A stretch of 53,093 nucleotides of DNA, taken from contig JAEUKN010000003.1 of assembly GCA_016794305.1 (NCBI GenBank), positions 70,707-123,799 on the forward strand, written 5' to 3'. Shown here piece after piece: positions 18,075-26,273 of the stretch; position 1 is the first letter of the stretch; the number at the start of each line of letters is the position of its first letter. The notes beneath the pieces were generated by a model, which ran no database searches, was not told the origin of the DNA, and saw only the letters and a program-made list of their open reading frames with translations. This DNA comes from Alphaproteobacteria bacterium. GTDB taxonomy: Bacteria > Pseudomonadota > Alphaproteobacteria > Micavibrionales > Micavibrionaceae. The position numbers and the translations under genes are program-made.

Positions 18075-19871
18075 TTACCGCGCGGGGGCGATAGGCAGGC
18101 AGTCCCGCAAGATGGATTTGAGGTGCGCACAGGCGTCCAGAGCTTCTTGTTGAGTGTAACCGCTCAATCTCCCGCGATATATCCATTTGGCATCGGCGGT
18201 TCTTAGAGGAATCACCAAAGGATTCACGTTGCGCAAACCTCCGGGGAGGGAAGCCAAAGTGGATGAAAGGGACGCCCGCGCGCCCGGCTGGTCCGCGAAG
18301 GCACCAATCTGAATTTGCCATTTATTTGCCGGTGCGGCAGGTGTGGCAGGTGGGGTCTGTGCCTGAAGGCTTGGGATCTGCGCCATAGAGGCTCCGTTAC
18401 CACTTTTTGCTGCGCTTGACTGATATTTTTCCGGCAGTTTTAAATAGGACGGTTTTAACGATGATTGTTTCGTTTCATTTTGCGCCGACGATTCCTTAAG
18501 GATCGGTTTTGACTTGGGCATCGGAACCGAGGGGCTCGGAGCGGCCGATATAGCCGGGGCCGCCGGAGCAGGTTGCTCATTCGCAATTTTATCGGCGGTC
18601 AAAAGAGGGGTCGGCGTCAATTGTGAGGGAGTTATAGCACCCAAACTTGCGGTTTGTGTTGGGGGCGTTGAATTGGCAAAATCTTCCACCGCCGGATGAT
18701 CGTTGGCAGGTTTTTTCATAGGTAATGGTGGGGCCCCGGACCCTTGAGTCCCGGTATGTCCAAGTTTTTGCGCATTCAGAGGGTTTTTGAGCGGCTTGAG
18801 TTCCATATCTGCATAACGCCCGTTGGCATAATATCCGGTTGAGCTGAGTTGTGAATATTTCACAAATCCCTGATCCAATAACGCCGCCATTTGTGTGTTG
18901 CGAATATTGGTGGATGGTCCCCCCATGACCACGCCAATTAATCGTACGCCTTTGCGCTTGGCGGATGCCACGAGGTTAAACCCCGAGGCGGTAACATATC
19001 CGGTTTTGATACCGTCCATCCCGGCGTAGGTTTTCATCAAATGATTGTGATTTTGAAAATTTTTGCCGTGATATTGATAGGACCGAAGGCCGAAGATTGG
19101 GTAATATTGCGGATATCGGTCAATCAGATGCTTGGCCAATCGTGACATATCGCGTGCGGTTGAGACTTGCTGATTATCGTGCAACCCTGATGCATTCACG
19201 AAATTGGTGTTGCTCATGCCCAATTCCCGCGCCTTTAAATTCATCATCTGGACAAAACGCGCTTCTGAGCCGCCCAGATTTTCGGCCACGGTGACCGCCA
19301 CGTCATTGGCGGATTTGGTTGCCATGGTGCGCAAGGCCTCATAGACGGTAATTGTATCTCCGGCCTTCAGTCCTGCACGACTGGGGGGGGCAGAGCTGGA
19401 GCGGTTTGAGGCCACCAATTTGGTTTTATTGCTGATTTTGCCGCGGTCCAAGGCCTCAAACACCATCAACATGGTCATCATTTTGGTAAGCGAGGCCGGA
19501 TGAAGACTACGATCGGCATTTTCTTGCGATAATACCATACCGGTTTTGGCATCAATGATGATCGAGGCATATTTGGGGCTGCTTGATAAATCGTAAGGTC
19601 CGGCGGCACTTTTCGCCCATAATGCCCCAGCGGGCAGACAGGTTACGATCCCCCATAACAATATTACTATGTAAACCCTGAAGCATTTTGCGATTAAGTG
19701 GAAACCGGTTAATCGTAATAAAATGCGACAAAACAAATAGTTAGACCATTCTTTCGAGTCTACATAACCGAAAAATGGGTTAAGGTGGGAAAATCTTGAG
19801 TCTTGAGAGGCGATTTTTACAAAGTGAGGGCACTTGGCCATTCTGATATCCATGATGGTAGAATTGAACAT
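18075..19871 (-). CDS. D-alanyl-D-alanine carboxypeptidase (DacC/DacF type) with SPOR domain
   Basis: This penicillin-binding protein trims peptidoglycan stem peptides. It has a peptidase S11 domain with all three motifs: SLTK (about residue 128 of the longest reading), SAN and KTG (GIKTGYV). A Pro/Ser/Ala-rich linker and a C-terminal SPOR domain (PANKWQIQIGAFADQPGA onward) that binds denuded septal glycan follow. The start is uncertain. The frame is open to 19871, but the region 19681-19783 is a copy of an interspersed repeat. No in-frame ATG lies between the repeat and the signal-like helix (IVILLWGIVTCLPAGALWA). A TTG at 19736, inside the repeat, would give a compact signal peptide. Confidence 0.88.
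   Translation of the reverse strand: MFNSTIMDIRMAKCPHFVKIASQDSRFSHLNPFFGYVDSKEWSNYLFCRILLRLTGFHLIAKCFRVYIVILLWGIVTCLPAGALWAKSAAGPYDLSSSPKYASIIIDAKTGMVLSQENADRSLHPASLTKMMTMLMVFEALDRGKISNKTKLVASNRSSSAPPSRAGLKAGDTITVYEALRTMATKSANDVAVTVAENLGGSEARFVQMMNLKARELGMSNTNFVNASGLHDNQQVSTARDMSRLAKHLIDRYPQYYPIFGLRSYQYHGKNFQNHNHLMKTYAGMDGIKTGYVTASGFNLVASAKRKGVRLIGVVMGGPSTNIRNTQMAALLDQGFVKYSQLSSTGYYANGRYADMELKPLKNPLNAQKLGHTGTQGSGAPPLPMKKPANDHPAVEDFANSTPPTQTASLGAITPSQLTPTPLLTADKIANEQPAPAAPAISAAPSPSVPMPKSKPILKESSAQNETKQSSLKPSYLKLPEKYQSSAAKSGNGASMAQIPSLQAQTPPATPAAPANKWQIQIGAFADQPGARASLSSTLASLPGGLRNVNPLVIPLRTADAKWIYRGRLSGYTQQEALDACAHLKSILRDCLPIAPAR
19681..19783 (-). repeat. Palindromic repeat family 3, copy within the carboxypeptidase reading frame
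   Basis: Read on the minus strand this matches the copies at 32702 and 43802 over about 100 bp: a first arm related to TAGACCATTTTT, the middle ACTATTTGTTTTGTCG, and the end TTAATCGCAAAATGC. The internal hairpin CGATTAA/TTAATCG is intact. It is translated in frame as codons ~30-64 of the longest carboxypeptidase reading. Confidence 0.75.
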
Positions 19872-20321
19872 AAACTGTAACGGAGCAATTTGCGATTATG
19901 CGATAAAAATTTAGAAAATACGCTTTCAACTGATTCTAATAAAAAATTGACTCGCTGTCTATTTCAAAGATGATTGGATCGTATGGCTCAGAACCTGTTC
20001 ATAATCTCTACTCTAGCTTTGACTTTTTACGGTATTTCTGCGCTTCCGCTTCTCACGTACATCTATGTACGATCCGATGCGGTTCTCGAAAAGCCGCAAA
20101 AATCCTGTGCCATAGCGAGATTATGAACAGGTTCTCAAATAAAATGGACGGACCATCTCGCGCTATCAAAGATATTGAGCAAGCTGAGTTGATAAGGATA
20201 ATGTTAAATTATGGTAATTTATGATTTTTCAGGGGGGCTTGCCAGTGTGGCGCGATTTCGATAAAAGTAAGGTGAATTTTTAAAATTTTGTAGAATTAAT
20301 TTCTTTAGGGACAAGCTTACG
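19872..20321. other. Intergenic region between the carboxypeptidase gene and serS
   Basis: This 450-bp stretch separates two divergent genes. It holds MITE copy 2 (19991-20134) and AT-rich flanks on both sides that presumably carry the two promoters. A possible serS promoter is TTGCCA near 20238 with a weak TAAAAG 17 bp downstream. I see no convincing protein-coding gene; a short open frame at 19970-20224 runs across the MITE and is not credible. Confidence 0.6.
19991..20134 (+). mobile_element. MITE copy 2 (144 bp, TCA target duplication)
   Basis: Same element as copies 1 and 3, exactly 144 bp, with ends GAACCTGTTCATAATCTC and GAGATTATGAACAGGTTC that are perfect inverted repeats over 18 bp. 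It is flanked by TCA (19988-19990 and 20135-20137). Internal hairpins include CGTACAT-CT-ATGTACG and TGCGG...CCGCA. It differs from copy 3 at 8 positions by my count. Confidence 0.88.
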
Positions 20322-21602
20322 ATGCATGATGTCAAAGCCATTCGCGATAATCCGGAATTTTATGATCGCAATTGGGCGCGGCGGGGATTGGGCGCGCAAA
20401 CCCCCGCGATTTTGAAATTGGATGAGGAGCGGCGTGCGCTGCAAACTGAACTTCAGGCCCTGCAAACACGGCGCAATGAAGCCTCTAAAGATATTGGCGC
20501 GCTCAAAGCCAAGGGGCTGGATGCCGACGTCCTGATGCAAGAGGTTGCCGGACTCAAAGACCGCATGGCCGAACTGGATGTAAGGGAGCAAGATAAGAGC
20601 GCGGAGCTTGACGATCTCCTCTCCCGTCTTCCCAATATGATTGATGACCAAGTGCCGGACGGGCCGGATGAAGATCATAATGTCGAATTGCGCCAATGGG
20701 GTACGCCGCGCATTGCGAACGTGGCGATCCCCGATCATGTGGAAATTGGCGAAAGCTTGGGATTGATGGATTTTGATGCTGCCGCCAAGGTGGCCGGTGC
20801 ACGATTTGTGGTGGAAAAAGGTGCGATTGCGCGGCTCGAGCGTGCCTTGGCGCAATTTATGCTTGATACGCATACGACCGAGCATGGCTATACGGAGGTC
20901 AATCCGCCGCTTTTGGTCAAAAGCGATGTGATGTATGGCACCACGCAATTGCCGAAATTTCGCGACGATCAATTTGAAACCACGGACGGGCGGTGGCTTA
21001 TTCCAACCTCTGAGGTTGTGTTGACCAATTTGGTGCGTGAGATGATCCTCGATCCGCAGCAATTGCCGATGCGTCTGTGCGCCTATACGCCCTGTTTTCG
21101 TAAGGAGGCAGGATCGGCGGGGAAAGACACGCGCGGCATCATCCGCCAACATCAATTTTATAAGGTGGAAATGGTCAGCGTGACCTTGCCGGAGGACTCA
21201 AGTGCCGAGCATGAACGCATGGTGGATTGCGCCGAAAACATCCTGAAAAAATTGGAACTTCCTTTCCGCACGATTGTGCTCTGTGCGGGGGATATGGGCT
21301 TTGCCTCGCGTAAAACCTATGATCTGGAGGTCTGGGTGCCGTCGCAAAATAAATATCGCGAGATTTCCAGTTGCTCCAATTGCGGCGATATTCAATCGCG
21401 GCGGATGAAATCACGGTTCAAACGTGCGGGGGCCAAGGATTCGGAATTTGTCCATACGCTCAACGGCTCCGGCGTGGCGGTGGGACGTGCGCTTGTCGCT
21501 GTTATGGAGAATTATTACGATCCTCAGGATGGCGGGATTTTTATTCCCAATGCCCTCAAACCCTATATGGGCGGGTTGGAAAAGATTGTGAAATCATCGT
21601 AA
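20322..21602 (+). CDS. serS: Seryl-tRNA synthetase
   Basis: SerRS charges tRNA-Ser. The 426-residue protein has the N-terminal coiled-coil arm (about 30-100) and the class II core. Motif 2 is [20 protein letters not shown], followed by [26 protein letters not shown] contacts serine and ATP; motif 3 is [18 protein letters not shown]. Length and organisation are normal for the family. ATG 20322 fits the family N-terminus ([14 protein letters not shown]), with a weak AGGGAC upstream. It is transcribed alone; the next gene is 117 bp downstream. Confidence 0.97.
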   Translation: MHDVKAIRDNPEFYDRNWARRGLGAQTPAILKLDEERRALQTELQALQTRRNEASKDIGALKAKGLDADVLMQEVAGLKDRMAELDVREQDKSAELDDLLSRLPNMIDDQVPDGPDEDHNVELRQWGTPRIANVAIPDHVEIGESLGLMDFDAAAKVAGARFVVEKGAIARLERALAQFMLDTHTTEHGYTEVNPPLLVKSDVMYGTTQLPKFRDDQFETTDGRWLIPTSEVVLTNLVREMILDPQQLPMRLCAYTPCFRKEAGSAGKDTRGIIRQHQFYKVEMVSVTLPEDSSAEHERMVDCAENILKKLELPFRTIVLCAGDMGFASRKTYDLEVWVPSQNKYREISSCSNCGDIQSRRMKSRFKRAGAKDSEFVHTLNGSGVAVGRALVAVMENYYDPQDGGIFIPNALKPYMGGLEKIVKSS

Positions 21603-21719
21603 CCGGATTTGGGATTCACATCAAAATTTATCGCGAACGGGGTGGAAATTATTGTTCGAAGTGATATGTTTCTTGTACTGACTTTCCACTCTGCCAACAA
21701 AATATGAAGGACAAACAAT

Positions 21720-22481
21720 ATGCGCAAAATATTTTTATTCACACTGGCGTCTTGCTTGTTGATAATGGGAATTGTGGTGAGTTCCGCAAGCGTTTATGCG
21801 TGCGGCCGTCAGGGGGGCTCTGAAGTCAGTCATCAGGGCGACTCCGAAACCCATGCACATAATAAGGAAGGAAAAACCATGTCAAACATTGAAACGGCCA
21901 ATGGGGTGGAGAGCGCGAAGGGGGCAGTTGCTCAAGTCACTCAGGCCGAAGTCGGCAAACCCGCTCCAGAATTTATGACCGAAGATATTAAGGGGGAGCA
22001 TGTCATGCTCTCAAGCTATAAAGGCAAAATCGTGGTTCTGGAATGGACCAATAATGAATGCCCCTATGTCCGTAAACATTACGATACCAGCAATATGCAG
22101 AAATTACAGCAAGACGCGACCAAGGACGGTGTTGTGTGGATTTCCATCGTTTCTTCGGCCAAGGGGAAAGAAGGAAATGTCAGCCCGCAAGAAGCCCAAA
22201 CCATTATTGACAAGGAAAAAGCCTTCCCCACCTATAAAATTTTGGACGAAAGCGGGGCCATCGGGCATCTCTATGGCGCAAAAACGACCCCCCACATGTT
22301 CGTGATTGACCAGAACGGCATTCTGGCCTATTCGGGTGCGATTGATGATAATGAAAGCTTTAAACCTGCCACGGTGACGGGGGCTAAAAACTATGTCCGT
22401 GAAGCGATTGACGCACTCAAAGCCGGTAAACCTGTACCCACCAGCCAGACTCAACCCTATGGTTGCGGTGTGAAATATTAG
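21720..22481 (+). CDS. Secreted thioredoxin-fold (redoxin/AhpC-TSA) protein
   Basis: A 253-residue exported protein with an N-terminal signal (MRKIFLFTLASCLLIMGIV) and a His/Ser-rich linker. A redoxin domain spans about 75-240. The active-site-like segment is WTNNECPYVRKHY; a single Cys sits where the thioredoxin CXXC would be, as in the NxxCPFVxKH subgroup of redoxins. The cis-Pro loop is TTPHMFVID. Two Cys-proximal C-terminal residues (QPYGCGVKY) could supply a resolving Cys. The start has GAAGGAC 9 bp upstream. It probably reduces periplasmic peroxides or thiols, but the substrate is unknown. Confidence 0.8.
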   Translation: MRKIFLFTLASCLLIMGIVVSSASVYACGRQGGSEVSHQGDSETHAHNKEGKTMSNIETANGVESAKGAVAQVTQAEVGKPAPEFMTEDIKGEHVMLSSYKGKIVVLEWTNNECPYVRKHYDTSNMQKLQQDATKDGVVWISIVSSAKGKEGNVSPQEAQTIIDKEKAFPTYKILDESGAIGHLYGAKTTPHMFVIDQNGILAYSGAIDDNESFKPATVTGAKNYVREAIDALKAGKPVPTSQTQPYGCGVKY

Positions 22482-22490
22482 ACTTCTTGT

Positions 22491-22635
22491 CACTCCTCAT
22501 ATTCCGTAACCCCGCACGTGATGCGGTCCGGATACAGAAGACGGATTTTGCCAAGACCCCGGATAAGCAAAAAATCCCTCACAAGTTCGGCTTTTTCTGT
22601 TCCGTGATTACGTGGTAGTTTGACGTATAGGGGTG
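22491..22635 (-). repeat. REP-like palindromic element, copy A
   Basis: About 145 bp between the convergent redoxin and pdxY genes. Its reverse complement aligns with 29360-29499 along the full length, sharing GAACAGAAAAAG-like, ATCCGGGGTC-like and GTGCGGGGTTACG-like blocks. The ends CACTCCT and AGGGGTG form a short inverted repeat, and CCGCA...TGCGG forms the core hairpin. Confidence 0.65.
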
Positions 22636-22653
22636 AGATTAGACTGACCTATT

Positions 22654-23577
22654 CTATAATTTCACCACCGGAAAGAATTGCTGCGGGGTGGTGATATGGT
22701 CTTGGGCGGGGATGAGGGCGATCTCCCGGCCACCGATGTCAAAGCTGGTTTTAAAAATACCAAAAAGGCTGGCAGCGGTGTGACTGAGGGCTGAGCCGTA
22801 ATCTTGGCCCCTCAGCAAACATCCGGTAAAAATCGCAGATGTCATGTCGCCTGACCCGGCATAGGACGGAAATTCCATCTCTAGCCGTGGGGTGGTGACC
22901 ATATAACACTCACCATTTCGGCAGCTTAATAACATTGAAATGCTGTGGGCGGGGGTGTCCTCGGTGATCAGGGAGGTCACCAAGATCAACTCCGGCCCCT
23001 GTTGCTCTTTTGATGCGGATGCAGGCCCATTGTGGATTTCACGACACGCGGCGCGCGCATCGGCGATGGTGCGGATGGTTGCACCGCTTAAATATTCCAG
23101 TTCAAATAAATTCGGAGTTATGAGGTGAGCGCGGGAAAGGGCCTCCGATTTAAAAAATTCGGGAATTTGCTCGCGTACGTAAAAACCGCGGCCAACATCG
23201 CCCATCACCGGATCACAAATCCACGGGCAATGGGGGGGCAGTTTTTCCAGCGTATCCAATATAATTTCGCCGATTGCAGGTGAACCAAGGTAACCGGTTA
23301 AAAGCCCCGCACAATTTTCAAAAAAACCACGATCGGCAATGCCTTTTAACACGCGGCGCAGATGATCGGGGTCGAACACATCGCCTTCCCATGCGCCGTA
23401 GCCGGTGTGATTGGAAAATTGAACGGTATGAACGGCGGTCACGTCATACCCCATGCGTTGTAGTGGAAACACCGCCGCGCGATTCCCAGCATAGCCATAG
23501 GCGACATGGGATTGGATGCTCAATATGGCAGGCGCAGGCTGTGCAGCGGAGGGCTGATTTGTGTGGGACGCAGACAT
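22654..23577 (-). CDS. pdxY: Pyridoxal kinase PdxY/PdxK type
   Basis: This ribokinase-fold enzyme phosphorylates pyridoxal (salvage route) to pyridoxal phosphate. The 307-residue protein starts its fold at ILSIQSHVAYGYAGNRAAVF, has QFSNHTGYG, WICDPVMGD and the catalytic anion-hole/Asp motif GSGDMTSAIFTG near the C-terminus. I chose ATG 23577 because a GCAAGGA ribosome-binding site lies just upstream; an upstream in-frame start at 23622 overlaps gcvPA. It begins 14 bp after gcvPA and is very probably co-transcribed with it. The product of this gene makes the cofactor of glycine dehydrogenase. Confidence 0.92.
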   Translation of the reverse strand: MSASHTNQPSAAQPAPAILSIQSHVAYGYAGNRAAVFPLQRMGYDVTAVHTVQFSNHTGYGAWEGDVFDPDHLRRVLKGIADRGFFENCAGLLTGYLGSPAIGEIILDTLEKLPPHCPWICDPVMGDVGRGFYVREQIPEFFKSEALSRAHLITPNLFELEYLSGATIRTIADARAACREIHNGPASASKEQQGPELILVTSLITEDTPAHSISMLLSCRNGECYMVTTPRLEMEFPSYAGSGDMTSAIFTGCLLRGQDYGSALSHTAASLFGIFKTSFDIGGREIALIPAQDHITTPQQFFPVVKL

Positions 23578-23591
23578 ATTTTTTCCTTGCT

Positions 23592-24884
23592 CTATTGTTT
23601 TAAGTCGGCCAAATGGGCGCACAAAATTTTGATATCCTCATCCGTGGTCATTTCTGTGGCGGCCATCAGGATTTGGTTGGGTGCAATCGCCACACCCGCA
23701 ATGATTTTTTGCGCCGCCAATGTTTGAATGATGTGATCGGCGGGCGGGAAATTTGGGCCGAACTCCACCACAAATTCATTGAAAAAATGATCATTGCGGA
23801 TTTTGATGCCCTCAATTGACGCGAGCGCATCCGCCAGATCACAGGCCTTTTGATGATTGAGCCGCGCGAGATGCCGAAAGCCATGCTCACCCAGCAACGC
23901 CATATGAACCGTAAAGGCCAGCGCACACAGTCCCTGATTGGTGCAGATATTCGATGTGGCCTTTTCCCTCCTGATATGCTGTTCGCGGGTGGAGAGGGTG
24001 AGGACATAGGACCGCCGCCCGTCCATGTCCACCGTTTCCCCGCATAACCGCCCGGGCATTTGGCGCACATAATCCTGCTTACACGCAAAAAACCCCAAAT
24101 GCGGCCCGCCGAATGACATGGGCACGCCGATGCTTTGTGCCTCACCACACACGATATCCGCCTCAACCGGTGCGGGCAGCAGGCCAAGCGAGAGAATTTC
24201 ATTCGTCACATAGATTAATTTCGCGCCCATCGCATCGCATTTTTTGCGCCAGTTTTGAATATCTTGCGGGGTGCCGAAATAATCGGGGGACGGCACGATA
24301 ATGGCCGCGATGCCCTCTGGATTTCCCCCCTCATCCTCCGTGAATTGCGGGAGTATGGAGCTTTCACCGAGATAGGTTTTGATCACCTCTAGATACTGCG
24401 GATGAAGATGCCCGGCCAATGCGATAAGTTTGCGGCCAGTAATACGTTGGGCCATAAGCGCGGCTTCGGCACACGCGGTGGCACCGTCATACATGGATGC
24501 ATTGGCCACATCCATGCCGGTGATCATGGCGATCATGGTTTGAAATTCATAAATGACTTGTAAGGTTCCCTGCGCCATTTCGGGTTGATAGGGTGTGTAG
24601 GATGTCAAAAATTCCGACCGTTGAATGATATAGTCAACCGTGGCGGGGATATGATGGTGGTAACATCCGGCGCCGAGGAAAAACGGACCATCAACCGCCG
24701 CATGATTTTGCGCCGCAAGCCGAGTCATAATGCGCTCCACCTGCAGTTCAGTTTGATGGTCGGGCAGGTCCAAACTTGCTGCGGAATAAGTCGGCAAGCC
24801 CGCATATAAATCATCACAATCTTTGATACCGATTTTGTCCATCATCGCGCGGAGGTCGGATGAGGTGAGGGGAAGGTAGCGCAT
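23592..24884 (-). CDS. gcvPA: Glycine dehydrogenase (decarboxylating) subunit 1
   Basis: GcvPA is the first half of the split P-protein of the glycine cleavage system. The 430-residue product starts MRYLPLTSSDLRAMM and shows FLGAGCYHHHIPATVDYI, SEFLTSYTPYQPEMAQGTLQ and MPGRLCGETVDMDGRRSYVL, all typical of subunit 1. The PLP-binding Lys resides in subunit 2 (GcvPB), which normally follows directly; here pdxY follows instead, and gcvPB, gcvT and gcvH are absent from the window. ATG 24884 has an AGGA upstream. Translation could also be read from a start at 24938, which would add an atypical N-terminus. Confidence 0.93.
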   Translation of the reverse strand: MRYLPLTSSDLRAMMDKIGIKDCDDLYAGLPTYSAASLDLPDHQTELQVERIMTRLAAQNHAAVDGPFFLGAGCYHHHIPATVDYIIQRSEFLTSYTPYQPEMAQGTLQVIYEFQTMIAMITGMDVANASMYDGATACAEAALMAQRITGRKLIALAGHLHPQYLEVIKTYLGESSILPQFTEDEGGNPEGIAAIIVPSPDYFGTPQDIQNWRKKCDAMGAKLIYVTNEILSLGLLPAPVEADIVCGEAQSIGVPMSFGGPHLGFFACKQDYVRQMPGRLCGETVDMDGRRSYVLTLSTREQHIRREKATSNICTNQGLCALAFTVHMALLGEHGFRHLARLNHQKACDLADALASIEGIKIRNDHFFNEFVVEFGPNFPPADHIIQTLAAQKIIAGVAIAPNQILMAATEMTTDEDIKILCAHLADLKQ

Positions 24885-24978
24885 ATTCGGGTGTCCTGAA
24901 TGGTTTTCCTGAATGGGAGGGGTGTTATCAACGCACAAAGTCTAATTCATTCGCACACTCTGCGCCAGTGGGATTTCA

Positions 24979-25016
24979 GAAAAATCCTTAGCCCTAGCGA
25001 GATTATGAACAGGTTC
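24979..25016 (+). mobile_element. Truncated MITE: right end only
   Basis: GAAAAATCCT, a short diverged stretch and then TAGCGAGATTATGAACAGGTTC match the last ~38 bp of the 144-bp element. The left ~105 bp are missing. The right flank is TTA, consistent with a TNA target. It lies between the transglycosylase and gcvPA genes. Confidence 0.75.
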
Positions 25017-25035
25017 TTATGATGTCCGATGGTTT

Positions 25036-26070
25036 TTATGATGTTTGATGGTTCTTGAGCAGTTCCAGCAAATCTACGGGTGACAAATGACTCCACCAAC
25101 TATTGGTGAGTGCGCCGAGCTTGGTGGCTGCCCCAGATGATGAACCAGATGATGAAGATGAGGCGCGGGATGCGACTTTATCATCTTGTTGATCGCTCTG
25201 CCCCACAGACGCGATATTCTGAGCAGGTGATGCATCGGCATAGTTTCCGGCAAGTGCCGAAAGACCGGGAATGATAATTGTGGGGTCCGTATGGAAATCA
25301 GGGGTTGCAGCGGGGGAGGGGGAGAAGGAGGGGGAGATGGAAGTGGATTCTGCTCCGTATGGTGTTGCACTCGCAAGGGGTGAAACTTCGCAAGTCCCTT
25401 GATTGGTGCTTGATTGACTGTTTTCCAAGTTATTGGCCAGCGCAAATTTTTTATCAAAATGTCCGTAAACTTCGGCCAAAGTTTTGGCTGATCCATCCTT
25501 ATGATAGAAAATATTTTTGTTGGCGGCGGCGGCATCGGGAAATAATTTTGCGGCATTGCTTGCCGGATTTTTGTCCATGGCATTGAGGAATTTTGCTGCG
25601 CCGCCAGCCCCCATAAAATGCGCCATATATAATTCAGTGGCGCCGATATCGGCGGTTGTACAGCTCTGCAAATAATTTTTATTCTCGGCGGCAAATTCCC
25701 CGGCCATCAGGGCGCAAATTTGCGGATTATTGCGCAGCCCAAGGATTTGCGCGCGCTGGGCGGCATTGCTCACCTTGCCTTGCGCATTAATTTGATCGGC
25801 ATATTGGGATAAACCATATTTATCGCCATATTTATCAACCATTTTTAGCCAAGTTGACTCCAAAAATTGATAAAGTCCTGCGGCAGAGCTGGTTTTGGCC
25901 TTGGCATCGGCTTTAAAACTGCTTTCCACTTGGGCTTGTTGTAACAGATAGGAAAAATCCACCCCGGTTTTTTGGCTGGCCTGATGAATGGCGGAGGTAA
26001 TATCGCTCCCGGCCTGCTGTTGCAGGGCCGCCAAATCATTGGAAAACCGAATGGTTGGTGCGTTCAACAT
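25036..26070 (-). CDS. Lytic transglycosylase-like protein (SLT fold)
   Basis: A 344-residue protein whose first ~210 residues resemble soluble lytic transglycosylases, which cleave peptidoglycan glycan strands. The catalytic Glu is probably in LQQAQVESSFKADAKAKTSS, followed by AAGLYQFLESTWL; further motifs are ATELYMAHFMGAGGAAKFL and AEVYGHFDKKFA. The C-terminal ~130 residues are a low-complexity tail rich in Ser, Pro, Ala and Thr. No clear signal peptide is visible, as in some flagellum- or secretion-linked transglycosylases. It is divergent from ntrX. Which envelope machine it serves cannot be told from the window. Confidence 0.8.
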   Translation of the reverse strand: MLNAPTIRFSNDLAALQQQAGSDITSAIHQASQKTGVDFSYLLQQAQVESSFKADAKAKTSSAAGLYQFLESTWLKMVDKYGDKYGLSQYADQINAQGKVSNAAQRAQILGLRNNPQICALMAGEFAAENKNYLQSCTTADIGATELYMAHFMGAGGAAKFLNAMDKNPASNAAKLFPDAAAANKNIFYHKDGSAKTLAEVYGHFDKKFALANNLENSQSSTNQGTCEVSPLASATPYGAESTSISPSFSPSPAATPDFHTDPTIIIPGLSALAGNYADASPAQNIASVGQSDQQDDKVASRASSSSSGSSSGAATKLGALTNSWWSHLSPVDLLELLKNHQTS

Positions 26071-26113
26071 ATTTACCTCTTATTATCATAAGCAACACTG
26101 CAAACATCATGCC

Positions 26114-26191
26114 AAGATTTTCCCCGGGATTTCGTGTCAGAGTTTTGCCCTGGGATTTTGCCCTAAGATTTTACCCTGAGATTTTGGCGGG
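26114..26191 (+). repeat. Six 13-bp tandem repeats upstream of ntrX
   Basis: Units at 26114, 26127, 26140, 26153, 26166 and 26179 follow the pattern RGATTTTGCCCTR with some divergence in the first two and last. They lie in the divergent spacer between the transglycosylase gene and ntrX, about 80-160 bp before the ntrX start. The regular 13-bp spacing is not a multiple of the helical turn, so a slippage origin is as likely as protein binding sites. Confidence 0.6.
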
Positions 26192-26196
26192 TGGTG

Positions 26197-26216
26197 CCGA
26201 TCCAATCGGGTTTTTT
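26197..26216 (+). terminator. Attenuator-like hairpin in the ntrX leader
   Basis: CCGAT-CCA-ATCGG followed by G and six T residues, 58 bp before the ntrX start and reading towards it. No gene ends upstream on this strand, so if active it would act on the ntrX leader transcript. The stem is only 5 bp, so this is tentative. Confidence 0.35.
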
Positions 26217-26273
26217 CATTTGAAGATTTGCGTTGAAATCTGTAAAGATAAATCAAAAGGATTGAACCAACCC

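Noticed and set aside
17913..18206. Open frame of about 97 codons on the plus strand
   Set aside because: It crosses MITE copy 1, the terminator and the antisense of the carboxypeptidase gene; no family features.
19970..20224. Open frame of about 84 codons before serS
   Set aside because: Most of it is MITE copy 2; there is no ribosome-binding site and composition is not coding-like.
26114..26191. Tandem repeats as a replication origin or CRISPR
   Set aside because: Units are short and contiguous, with no spacer, no DnaA boxes and no replication gene nearby.
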